A stretch of DNA of 64,000 nt from an uncultured Lachnospiraceae bacterium (GTDB lineage Bacteria; Bacillota; Clostridia; Lachnospirales; Lachnospiraceae), in the NCBI GenBank assembly GCA_944384025.1, contig CALWRS010000001.1, positions 248,001-312,000 of the forward strand, read 5' to 3'. The notes under the pieces were generated by a model that was given only the letters and a program-made list of their open reading frames with translations, ran no database searches and was not told where the DNA came from. The translations under genes were made by a program, and so were the position numbers. Shown here one piece after another: positions 44,644 to 51,885 of the stretch. Each line of letters begins with the position of its first letter. The first letter of the stretch is position 1.

Positions 44644-45444
44644 CTAGTCTCTTCCTCTTAAAAGGTCAAGAAACCGGAAGCGAAACGTAATCTTCTCGTG
44701 CTCGGTTTGAATTGCCTCAAATTCCTTTTCCTCAAGAGAGACGGCGAGTTTTTGCGCGGAAAGCGAAGTTTTGTCCGGATGCCGGATAACGAGCGCATTG
44801 TTTAGACAAAGCGTCGGAAAGAGAATGCACCACCAGTTTTCTCCCTCTCCGCTCCCAAGCTCGATTTGCAGCGCATCGTAATCGCCTGCAGGCAAAAAGA
44901 AATCCTCGTATTGGCGAAGCGGGAAGTTTACGGTTGTAAGACAGGCGGAGGCGCGGTAATTGGAACCAGCGTTTGCAAGCGTTTCGTCCGCAACGGAAAT
45001 AATGTCGCTTAGGTGCTTGGAAATGTACTGCTGCGCCTCTTCCTTCGTCTTTGCATCCATATGAAGCGCCAGATATGCGCATACCGCGTCCCGAACGCGC
45101 AGCTTAATTTGTTGGTCGCACGTAGTGTCGGAGTTGGCGCGGATATGAAGCCGTAAAACCTTCTTGGCGATTTCTTCTTGCAGGCCAATGGCGTCGGGGC
45201 AGAGATAATCATCTGCATAAGCAGCGCACGGGGCGTCTGCGCCGGTTGTCTTTTGCGGCTCCTCGCCAAGAAGGTAAAGAAAGAAAATACAAAAGCCTAC
45301 GGAAAGCAGCGTAAGGACAATTGTCAAAACAATTTGCAGTTTTTTGCGCCGCCGCAAAAGAAACGCCGTATGTATTTCGTCGTCTCTTGCATTTGATACG
45401 ATAGCGGCACGGCGGGGTTGACGATACATGATAACAGATTTCAT
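44644..45444 (-). CDS. spoIIR: Stage II sporulation protein R
   Basis: Forespore-made signal that triggers SpoIIGA to process pro-sigma-E. The 266-residue protein has a basic N-terminal tail, one membrane segment at about residues 36-60 and the SpoIIR domain with LRLHIRANSDTTCDQQIKLRVRDAV, VNFPLRQYEDFFLPAGDYDALQIELG and GENWWCILFPTLC. The unusual features are an about 35-residue N-terminal extension before the membrane anchor and a charged C-terminal tail. A GAGGTG site precedes the ATG. A sigma-F-like promoter lies immediately upstream. Confidence 0.93.
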   Translation of the reverse strand: MKSVIMYRQPRRAAIVSNARDDEIHTAFLLRRRKKLQIVLTIVLTLLSVGFCIFFLYLLGEEPQKTTGADAPCAAYADDYLCPDAIGLQEEIAKKVLRLHIRANSDTTCDQQIKLRVRDAVCAYLALHMDAKTKEEAQQYISKHLSDIISVADETLANAGSNYRASACLTTVNFPLRQYEDFFLPAGDYDALQIELGSGEGENWWCILFPTLCLNNALVIRHPDKTSLSAQKLAVSLEEKEFEAIQTEHEKITFRFRFLDLLRGRD

Positions 45445-45472
45445 AAAAACACCTCACGTTTTGATTTAGGAA

Positions 45473-45502
45473 AAGTATAGACCGATATTTGCGCAAATAT
45501 AC
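45473..45502 (-). promoter_or_regulatory. Candidate sigma-F promoter of spoIIR
   Basis: On the minus strand GTATA (45498-45502) and GTCTATACTT (45473-45482) are spaced by 15 bases, matching the known sigma-F pattern (GYATA, then GGNNANANTW) with one mismatch. The spacer contains a perfect 16-base palindrome (45485-45500). The boxes end about 29 bases before the start codon. Confidence 0.55.
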
Positions 45503-45620
45503 CTTTCGCAGCTGTAGGAAAGAAGGAGTTGAATCTGTCAGGGGCGCGTGGTAGAATGAGGAAAGTATGGCGGAGCAAAGAAGAGCAGAGAACCGGCTCC
45601 GTTTTTTTGGGAGGATAGAG

Positions 45621-46673
45621 ATGAAGAAAAAAGTGGTCATCCTGTTTGGAGGACAGTCCTCGGAACATGAGGTTTCCTGCCTTTCGGCAGCAACGATTAT
45701 CGAAAATATGGATACGGAGCTCTACGACCTGCTTTTGATTGGAATTCGGCAGGACGGACGGTGGCTTCGGGTAGAAAATATAGAAGCGGTGCGCGACGGC
45801 AGCTGGCGGGACGGAAGCGTTGCGGCGATTATTTCGCCGGATCAGACGCAGCACGGCGTTTTGTTCCTTGACGGCTCTTGTGTTAAGCAGGAGAAAATTG
45901 ACATTGTCTTTCCGGTACTGCACGGGCTGTACGGAGAAGACGGAACGGTGCAGGGGCTTTTGACGCTTGCCGGGATTCCTTATGTTGGCTGCGGCGTTTT
46001 AAGCTCGGCAGTAAGCATGGACAAGCTTTATACAAAGCAGATTGTACAGGCGCTTGGCGTCCGTCAGGCGGCGTACGTTGCCGTTATGCGCCATGAGCTT
46101 GCGCAGATGGCGTCCGTTATCCAAAAAGTTGAGACGGCGTTTCCTTATCCGGTTTTTGTAAAACCGTCCAATGCAGGCTCTTCAAAGGGCGTAAGCAAAG
46201 CGCTTAATCGTGCGGAACTGGAAGCTGCTCTTTTGGAGGCAGCAAGGCACGACCGGAAAATTTTAGTGGAAGAGACGATTCTTGGCCGCGAATTGGAATG
46301 CGCGGTGCTTGGCGACGAAAAGGAAGTCCGCGCGTCCGGAATTGGAGAAATCCTCGCTGCCGACGAATTTTACAGTTACGAGGCGAAGTATTATAACGCA
46401 GAGTCCAAAACGGTCATCGGGCCCGAATTGCCTGCGGGCGTAGCCGACCGTATTCGGGAAGCGGCACGGCAGATTTTTTGCGCCGTGGACGGATTTGGTC
46501 TCTCCAGAGTGGATTTCTTTTACGATACCGTGCGCAAAGAAGTGGTATTTAACGAAATTAATACGATGCCCGGCTTTACGGCAATTAGCATGTACCCGTC
46601 TTTGTGGGAGGCCGAAGGAATCTCAAAAAAAGAACTGCTTCGCGAGCTGCTTCATATGGCACAAAGACGCTAG
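45621..46673 (+). CDS. ddl: D-alanine--D-alanine ligase
   Basis: Makes the D-Ala-D-Ala dipeptide of peptidoglycan. The 350-residue ATP-grasp enzyme begins KKVVILFGGQSSEHEVSCLSA, then VFPVLHGLYGEDGTVQGLL, the grasp lysine in PVFVKPSNAGSSKGVSK, and ends VVFNEINTMPGFTAISMYP. The K(Y)-type omega-loop (YEAKYYNAES) suggests D-Ala rather than D-Lac specificity. GGGAGGATAG precedes ATG 45621; a GTG/ATG frame start at 45567 has no site. murI follows 20 bases later, so the two wall genes form a unit. Confidence 0.95.
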   Translation: MKKKVVILFGGQSSEHEVSCLSAATIIENMDTELYDLLLIGIRQDGRWLRVENIEAVRDGSWRDGSVAAIISPDQTQHGVLFLDGSCVKQEKIDIVFPVLHGLYGEDGTVQGLLTLAGIPYVGCGVLSSAVSMDKLYTKQIVQALGVRQAAYVAVMRHELAQMASVIQKVETAFPYPVFVKPSNAGSSKGVSKALNRAELEAALLEAARHDRKILVEETILGRELECAVLGDEKEVRASGIGEILAADEFYSYEAKYYNAESKTVIGPELPAGVADRIREAARQIFCAVDGFGLSRVDFFYDTVRKEVVFNEINTMPGFTAISMYPSLWEAEGISKKELLRELLHMAQRR

Positions 46674-46693
46674 AAAACAGGGGACGGACGGTT

Positions 46694-47509
46694 ATGGAAA
46701 GAAATTTACCGATCGGAGTGTTTGATTCCGGCGTCGGCGGGCTGACTGTAGTAAAGGAAATTATGAATCAGCTCCCACAGGAGACCATCGTTTATTTCGG
46801 CGATACGGCGCGCGTGCCCTACGGCGACAAATCAAAAGAAACGATAACGGCGTATTCCCGGCAAATTACGCGTTTTTTGCTTTCTAAGAAAGTAAAGGCG
46901 GTTGTTGTCGCGTGCAACACGGCAAGCGCGTACGCGCTGGAAACCGTGCAAAAAGGCTGTCCGGTTCCGATGCTTGGCGTAATTAAGCCGGGAGCGAAAA
47001 CGGCGGCTGCATCAACAAAAAACGGGCGGATTGGCGTGATTGGCACCGAGGGAACGATTCGAAGCGGTTTGTACGAGGAATATCTTCGGGAAATCAGTCC
47101 CAAAAGCCGCGTATTTAAAAAAGCGTGTCCGCTGTTTGTGCCGTTAGTGGAAGAAGGATGGCTGGACGACGAAGTGACGCGGCAGGTCAGCAGGCGCTAT
47201 TTGGCAGAGCTTCTGGAGCAGCAGGTAGATACGATTGTGCTTGGCTGCACCCATTATCCGCTTTTGCGAAAAGTGATTCAGGAGACGGCGGGAGATGCAG
47301 TGACGCTTGTAAATCCGGCGTACGAGACAGCTTGCGAGCTCCGAGAGATGCTTGCGGAAAGAGGCTGGCTAAACGACGGAAGCAGCGCCCCAGCGCACCA
47401 GTTTTACGTCAGCGACGGAGCGGAAAAGTTCCGAAAGTTTGCACGCTCCATTCTTCCGGGCGACGCAGCCACGGCAGAAGATATATTTCTGAAGGTACTT
47501 ACGCTATGA
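46694..47509 (+). CDS. murI: Glutamate racemase
   Basis: Provides D-glutamate for peptidoglycan. The 271-residue protein has PIGVFDSGVGGLTVVKEI, YFGDTARVPYG, the first catalytic Cys in VVACNTASAYAL and the second in VLGCTHYPLLRKVI. The start at 46694 is fixed by the conserved N-terminus. It follows ddl closely and its stop overlaps the next start (ATGA), so the three genes are likely one operon. Confidence 0.95.
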   Translation: MERNLPIGVFDSGVGGLTVVKEIMNQLPQETIVYFGDTARVPYGDKSKETITAYSRQITRFLLSKKVKAVVVACNTASAYALETVQKGCPVPMLGVIKPGAKTAAASTKNGRIGVIGTEGTIRSGLYEEYLREISPKSRVFKKACPLFVPLVEEGWLDDEVTRQVSRRYLAELLEQQVDTIVLGCTHYPLLRKVIQETAGDAVTLVNPAYETACELREMLAERGWLNDGSSAPAHQFYVSDGAEKFRKFARSILPGDAATAEDIFLKVLTL

Positions 47510-47943
47510 AAAAAGATGTTTGGGTTTATATTGTCAGTCACTTCGACTACGAAGAAGAAGCCGTGCAAATGCTTGCCCGCGGACGGTATTACAAAAAAAA
47601 CGGGAAGCACTACGTGCTTTATGACCACGCGGATACGCAAAGCCCTTATGAGACAAAACCAGGTCGGCTTACGTTTAACGAAACGGAAGCGGAAATGCTT
47701 CGGGGACGCGAAACGCAGCTGCGCTTTCAAAAAGACGGGCTTTCTACCGGGAAGTATAACAGCGGTCTTGGCGTTGTGGTTCTGACTTTAGATACAAGCG
47801 AGTTGCAGCTGACAGAAACGCAGGAGCAGATTCAGCTTACGCTTTGCTATAAGGTTCTTTACGGCGATATGACAATTTCCGAGAACAAGGTTGTCATATC
47901 GGTAACGCCGCAAAACGAGGAGGGCTTTCGGTTACCGGAGTAG
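47506..47943 (+). CDS. DUF1934 calycin-like protein
   Basis: A 145-residue predicted beta-barrel protein of the DUF1934 family (YwiB-like), with RGRYYKKNGKHYVLYD, LRFQKDGLSTGKYNSGLG and VLTLDTSELQL. The family is often found beside wall or arginyl-tRNA synthetase genes, but its function is not known. Here it is translationally coupled to murI. No signal peptide. An upstream extension in this frame inside murI is not real. Confidence 0.85.
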   Translation: MKKDVWVYIVSHFDYEEEAVQMLARGRYYKKNGKHYVLYDHADTQSPYETKPGRLTFNETEAEMLRGRETQLRFQKDGLSTGKYNSGLGVVVLTLDTSELQLTETQEQIQLTLCYKVLYGDMTISENKVVISVTPQNEEGFRLPE

Positions 47944-47966
47944 GAAACCAAAAGCCCCCTTTTTCA

Positions 47967-48416
47967 TCAATTTTCTTTTTCTTTTTTTCTGGAAAACCAT
48001 TTTTTCTTTGGCTTTTCGTCTTTTTGCAAAGGCTTGCGCAGTCCCTTGATGTCTACGATATAAATACCGCTAAGCATTGCCCGGACTTCTTTTTTTACCG
48101 GCACAAGGTCAAAGAGCTTTTCGTCGCACATCAGCGTGTGTATCTGCGGCCCGATTTTGGCTTTTACAACCGGAACTTTTGCCCCGCGGGCATATTTGGG
48201 CGTTTGATCAAGGACAATTTGCGGAAAGCCGGCGTCTTTTAATTTCATCCGCTTCTTATCAATAACCAGCATCGAGGTTGCCTGCGCCGCCGCGCGAAGG
48301 TCAGCCTGTGCGGCCGCGTTCTTTTTTTGCATCTTGCTGCCGACAATCGACAGCACAATAAATCCTACAAGTAAGATTCCCACTACGACAAGCAGGGCAA
48401 TAATCCAAGGACTCAT
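47967..48416 (-). CDS. Single-pass membrane protein of unknown function
   Basis: A 149-residue protein with one N-terminal membrane helix (about residues 4-27, IIALLVVVGILLVGFIVLSIVG), a cytosolic Ala/Gln-rich helix, a compact central domain (VPVVKAKIGPQIHTLMCDEKLFDLVPVKKEVRAMLSGIYIVDIKG) and a strongly basic Lys-rich tail. I do not recognise the family. AGGAGG precedes the ATG. It follows plsC on the same strand with 31 bases between, so a membrane-related role is possible. Confidence 0.8.
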   Translation of the reverse strand: MSPWIIALLVVVGILLVGFIVLSIVGSKMQKKNAAAQADLRAAAQATSMLVIDKKRMKLKDAGFPQIVLDQTPKYARGAKVPVVKAKIGPQIHTLMCDEKLFDLVPVKKEVRAMLSGIYIVDIKGLRKPLQKDEKPKKKWFSRKKEKEN

Positions 48417-48447
48417 AATCTAAAACCTCCTAATTTTATGTAATTTT

Positions 48448-49179
48448 TTAACTTTCGTTCATGTTCGCAAGCATCGACTGGATTTCCGCTTTTACCGTAT
48501 CGGAAAGCATGCGCCGTCCGTCTTTATCTAATGTACTTGTGGCGATGGGCGCGCCAAAGCGAATGCGGATTTTTCCGCCCCGCACCCACGGCCTGTGCGT
48601 TTCGTACAGTTCTTCCGTACCGTAAATAGCAACCGGAACAATCGGGCAGCCGCTTCGCTCCGCAATTTTTAAACTGCCAGATTTAAAGGGAAGCATTTCC
48701 GTCTGCTGGTTTCGTGTTCCTTCGGGCATAATAAACATCGACCAGCCATCTTTAACGTCGGCAATGGCGTCTTGGATTGTCTTTAGTCCCTTTCTAGGGT
48801 CTTCGCGGTCTAAAAATTTGCAATGCAGCAAAATCATCCAAAGATTTAAAAGCGGGACGCGAAGAATTTCCTTTTTTGCGATAAAGCCGGTGGGCTTGGA
48901 AAAAGGAATCGCCCAATAAGCAAGTACAATGTCAAAGTAGCTGCGGTGGTTTCCCGCAAACAAAACTGCCGTATCTTTTGGAATCTGCTCCAGTCCTTCT
49001 ATTCTCGGCTTTCCTCCGGCCGCCCACATAATAAACCGGAAGCCACATGCGACTACAGGCTGCGTTAGGCGGGAAGCCAGCTTCGAATTAAAAATGCGAA
49101 TTAGATAAAAAATAAGCAGCAGCGGCAGCGTCACAATAAAAAAAAGCAAAAACGCCAATAAAACAAGCACAGTGCGCAT
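48448..49179 (-). CDS. plsC: 1-acyl-sn-glycerol-3-phosphate acyltransferase
   Basis: Adds the second acyl chain to make phosphatidate. The 243-residue membrane protein has an N-terminal hydrophobic anchor (about 5-25), the catalytic NHRSYFD (HxxxxD), and the substrate motif MPEGTRNQQ, then PIVPVAIYG. The start at 49179 (ATG) is preferred; an in-frame GTG at 49191 sits on the ribosome site. Confidence 0.93.
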   Translation of the reverse strand: MRTVLVLLAFLLFFIVTLPLLLIFYLIRIFNSKLASRLTQPVVACGFRFIMWAAGGKPRIEGLEQIPKDTAVLFAGNHRSYFDIVLAYWAIPFSKPTGFIAKKEILRVPLLNLWMILLHCKFLDREDPRKGLKTIQDAIADVKDGWSMFIMPEGTRNQQTEMLPFKSGSLKIAERSGCPIVPVAIYGTEELYETHRPWVRGGKIRIRFGAPIATSTLDKDGRRMLSDTVKAEIQSMLANMNES

Positions 49180-49270
49180 ACAGATATCCACTCTTTCGTT
49201 TATGATTTTCCCATAAATCCTATCCTATATTAGCACAAGAAATTTCAAAAGAAAAGGAGAATTTCTGCAA

Positions 49271-49299
49271 GTATAAAATGGTTGCAGGAGGCAAGACTA
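49271..49299 (+). promoter_or_regulatory. Candidate sigma-F promoter of the SpoIIQ-like gene
   Basis: GTATA (49271-49275), a 14-base spacer and GGCAAGACTA (49290-49299), a full match to the GGNNANANTW -10 pattern of sigma-F promoters, end 35 bases before the start codon. Confidence 0.55.
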
Positions 49300-49333
49300 A
49301 GGGTAAAACACAAGAAATTCAGGAGGGATGATT

Positions 49334-50152
49334 ATGACTCGAAAGGTAAAGAACACACTCAATGGGCCAAATCGAAAAGTATATATTACATCCGCAGTCG
49401 GAATTCTCGCCATTGCCGGCCTGATTTATGCCGGCGTGGCGCTTAATGAGGAGCCAAATCTCAGCATTGAAATTCCGCCGTCGCCTACGTCGGCTTTGTT
49501 TCCGTCGCAGTCGATTATTGGGATGGAAATAACGAAGGCGCCGACAGCCGCTCCGAATACGCAGCGCCCAAAGCCCACGTTTTCTTTGACAATGCCGGAA
49601 AATAACGGAGGAACGCCTTCTGTGCAGCTAACGCCCGCAGCTCCGACTCCAACGCAGGATGCGCAGCAGGGAGGGCAGACGCAGCAAGTTACCGCCGACC
49701 CGCTTGCGGAGCTGTCTTTTTCCGGAGAAGCAGTTTTAAACTGGCCGGTTCTTGGGGAAGTCGTTCTTGATTACAGCATGGATCACACCATTTATCACGA
49801 GACGCTGAATTTGTTTCGGACAAACGACGGCGTACTTCTTGCCGCACAGGAAGGAGACAATGTCGTTTGCGCTGCGCAGGGAATTGTGACAGAAATAACG
49901 GAAGATACGATGCGCGGCGTTTGTGTGACGACGGCCATTGGAAGCGGCTATGAAATCACGTACGGGCAGCTTAAGGAAAGCGACTTAAAGGTAGGAGACC
50001 GCTTAGAAGAAGGAGACGTTGTCGGCGCAGTCGCGCAGCCTACGCGTTATTATTCGCTTGAAGGACCGCATCTTTATTTCAAAATAGAAAAAGACGGAGA
50101 GCCGGTCAATCCGATGCTTTATCTGCAAACCGCGCAGGAAGAGGGCGAATAG
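49334..50152 (+). CDS. SpoIIQ-like membrane protein with degenerate M23 (LytM) domain
   Basis: A 272-residue protein with one membrane segment (about residues 17-36), a long Pro/Thr/Gln-rich extracytoplasmic linker (about 40-130) and a C-terminal LytM/M23 fold (LNWPVLGEVVLDYSMDHTIY, VVCAAQGIVTEI, ITYGQLKESDLKVGDRLEEG, GPHLYFKI). The first zinc-ligand segment (HxGxD in active enzymes) reads NDGV, so the zinc site is incomplete, as in Bacillus SpoIIQ, which bridges forespore and mother cell with SpoIIIAH. A sigma-F-like promoter and nearby spoIIR and sipL support this. A generic M23 wall-binding protein is the alternative. The second ATG (49334) is spaced correctly from AGGAGG. Confidence 0.7.
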   Translation: MTRKVKNTLNGPNRKVYITSAVGILAIAGLIYAGVALNEEPNLSIEIPPSPTSALFPSQSIIGMEITKAPTAAPNTQRPKPTFSLTMPENNGGTPSVQLTPAAPTPTQDAQQGGQTQQVTADPLAELSFSGEAVLNWPVLGEVVLDYSMDHTIYHETLNLFRTNDGVLLAAQEGDNVVCAAQGIVTEITEDTMRGVCVTTAIGSGYEITYGQLKESDLKVGDRLEEGDVVGAVAQPTRYYSLEGPHLYFKIEKDGEPVNPMLYLQTAQEEGE

Positions 50153-50187
50153 GAAATTTTTCTTGCAAGGCGAAAGTTTTTCTTATA

Positions 50188-50288
50188 TCATATGGGAGAT
50201 GACCCCCGCCTCTATAGGCGGTGGGTAACAAATTTGTCGGCAAAAGCCGACCCGAATCCCGCGCCAAGACTCGCGAGCGAGTCTTGAA
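50188..50288. repeat. Dispersed palindromic repeat, copy B
   Basis: The 46-base block at 50192-50237 (with the CCGCCTCTATAGGCGG hairpin) matches copy A with two differences; the 17-base block at 50272-50288 is identical to copy A and forms a perfect hairpin (CAAGACTCGC with GCGAGTCTTG). The middle part (GTCGGC/GCCGAC hairpin) differs. It fills most of the 178-base gap between the SpoIIQ-like and DUF951 genes. Confidence 0.75.
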
Positions 50289-50330
50289 CATTAAGAAAAA
50301 AAACAGGAGACTTAACGCCGGAGGAAAAGC

Positions 50331-50522
50331 ATGGACGTTCGCATCGGAGACATTTTGCGCCTGAAAAAACCGCATCCGTGCGGAAGCTACGAATGGGAAG
50401 TGCTGCGCACGGGAATTGATTTTCGGCTGCGCTGCATGGGCTGCTCGCACCAGATTATGATACCGAGAATTCAGGCGGAAAAAAATATTCGCGCCATTCG
50501 CCGCAAGGGGGAAGAACAGTAA
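50331..50522 (+). CDS. DUF951 protein
   Basis: A 63-residue basic protein with the DUF951 signature: DVRIGDILRLKKPHPCGSYE, WEVLRTGIDFRLRCMGCSHQ and MIPRIQAEKN. Two Cys of the CxxC pair may bind metal. The family is nearly universal in Firmicutes, usually upstream of rpsF or ychF, and its role is unknown. GGAGG precedes the ATG. Confidence 0.9.
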   Translation: MDVRIGDILRLKKPHPCGSYEWEVLRTGIDFRLRCMGCSHQIMIPRIQAEKNIRAIRRKGEEQ

Positions 50523-50558
50523 GTTTTTCCCCTTTTTGGCGTTTTTAGAAAAAAGGGC

Positions 50559-50587
50559 TTGCAACGCTAGGTTTTTTATGCTAGACT
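50559..50587 (+). promoter_or_regulatory. Promoter of the rpsF-ssb-rpsR operon
   Basis: TTGCAA (50559-50564) and TAGACT (50582-50587), 17-base spacing, followed by a leader of about 70 bases with a small CTCTCGAAAGAG hairpin. The leader may bind S6:S18 as in other bacteria, but the conserved motif is not clearly seen. Confidence 0.6.
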
Positions 50588-50663
50588 GGAAAAACGTGAT
50601 AAACTACACAATTTCCTTGCTCTCGAAAGAGGGCCAGAGACCAAAAGGAGGTGCGAGACAACT

Positions 50664-50954
50664 ATGAACAAGTACGAATTAGCGTTAGTTGTAAGTGCAA
50701 AGATCGAGGACGAGGCCAGAGCAGCCGTTGTGGAAGCTGCAAAGAACTTGGTTACCAGATTCGGCGGTGTTATTACAAACGTTGAAGACCAAGGGAAAAA
50801 GAGACTGGCTTATGAAGTTCAGAAGATGAGAGAAGGTTACTACTACTTCATCCAGTTCGATGCGGATTCGACAGTTCCGGGTGAGATCGAACAGAGAGTT
50901 CGGATCATGGATAATGTCATCCGTTATTTGTGCGTTAGACGTGACGAAGAGTAA
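50664..50954 (+). CDS. rpsF: 30S ribosomal protein S6
   Basis: A 96-residue ribosomal protein, with NKYELALVVSAKIEDE at the start, KRLAYEVQKMREGYYYFIQFDA in the middle and NVIRYLCVRRDEE at the end. It binds S18 in the 30S platform. A strong AAGGAGGTG site precedes the ATG. First gene of the conserved rpsF-ssb-rpsR operon. Confidence 0.96.
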   Translation: MNKYELALVVSAKIEDEARAAVVEAAKNLVTRFGGVITNVEDQGKKRLAYEVQKMREGYYYFIQFDADSTVPGEIEQRVRIMDNVIRYLCVRRDEE

Positions 50955-50970
50955 GAGGAGGTAATCCTTT

Positions 50971-51405
50971 ATGAACAAAGTCATTTTAATGGGGCGTCTG
51001 ACAAGAGACCCGGAAGTTCGTTATTCTCAGGGTGCAAGCCAAACGGCTATTTGCCGGTATTCTCTTGCGGTTGACCGCAGATTTAAAAGAGAAGGCGAGC
51101 CGGATGCAGATTTCTTTAACTGTACGGTATTTGGAAAAGGTGCGGAGTTTGCGGAAAAATATTTCCGTCAGGGAACTAAAATTTTGGTGACCGGACGCAT
51201 CCAGCAGGATAATTACACAAATCGTGAAGGACAGAAAGTGTATTCTGTTCAGGTTATCGTAGAGGAGCAGGAGTTTGCTGAGAGCAAAAATGCTTCCGGT
51301 ATGGCAGGCGGCGCATATACGGCTGCAAAACCTGCGGCGGACGCAGGAAGCGACGGCTTCATGAATATTCCGGACGGAATTGAAGAAGAGCTTCCGTTTA
51401 ACTAG
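50971..51405 (+). CDS. ssb: Single-stranded DNA-binding protein
   Basis: A 144-residue tetrameric OB-fold protein, MNKVILMGRLTRDPEVRYSQ at the start, with the core FNCTVFGKGAEFAEKYFRQG and RIQQDNYTNREGQKVYSVQVI. A flexible Ala/Gly linker leads to the acidic tip EEELPFN, the contact site for partner proteins. GAGGAGG precedes the ATG. Second gene of the operon. Confidence 0.96.
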   Translation: MNKVILMGRLTRDPEVRYSQGASQTAICRYSLAVDRRFKREGEPDADFFNCTVFGKGAEFAEKYFRQGTKILVTGRIQQDNYTNREGQKVYSVQVIVEEQEFAESKNASGMAGGAYTAAKPAADAGSDGFMNIPDGIEEELPFN

Positions 51406-51463
51406 CATTTAACAGAGCAGACGATTTCTCTGCTCAGATAAAATTGGACAGGAGGTAACCAAC

Positions 51464-51739
51464 ATGGCTTTCAATAAGACGGAAAAAGGCGAAAAGAGCG
51501 AAGCTCCCGTAAGAAAGAGAGTTGTTCGCAGAAGAAAGAAAGTTTGCGTTTTCTGCGCAGACAAGAGCAACGCCGGCATTGACTACAAGGATACAAACAA
51601 GCTGAAAAGATATGTCTCAGAGCGTGGAAAGATCCTTCCTAGAAGAATCACCGGCAACTGTGCAAAACATCAAAGAGCTTTGACAGTAGCTGTAAAGAGA
51701 GCACGTCACGTAGCGCTTATGCCTTACACCATGGACTAA
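51464..51739 (+). CDS. rpsR: 30S ribosomal protein S18
   Basis: A 91-residue basic protein with the [16 protein letters not shown] zinc-type N-terminal motif, [20 protein letters not shown] and [24 protein letters not shown] cysteines are kept, indicating the zinc-bearing form. AGGAGG precedes the ATG. A terminator follows, ending the operon. Confidence 0.96.
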   Translation: MAFNKTEKGEKSEAPVRKRVVRRRKKVCVFCADKSNAGIDYKDTNKLKRYVSERGKILPRRITGNCAKHQRALTVAVKRARHVALMPYTMD

Positions 51740-51747
51740 ACAAAGAG

Positions 51748-51783
51748 TTCCCGGAAGAAAATCTTCTTTCGGGAATTTTTTTA
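51748..51783 (+). terminator. Terminator after rpsR
   Basis: TTCCCG-GAAG arm with CTTC-CGGGAA arm followed by seven T, 10 bases after the rpsR stop. Confidence 0.88.
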
Positions 51784-51885
51784 TTGCACTTGCGCTTTTT
51801 ATTTCAGAGAAAACATGGTAAACTATAGGAGACGCGCGGGAGGGCGATAGACGAATGCACCCGCCCTGTTTGTTTGGAGGTATTG

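Noticed and set aside
50588..50663. S6:S18 autoregulatory leader upstream of rpsF
   Set aside because: A small hairpin is present, but the conserved bulge and paired elements could not be recognised by eye; a covariance search would settle it.
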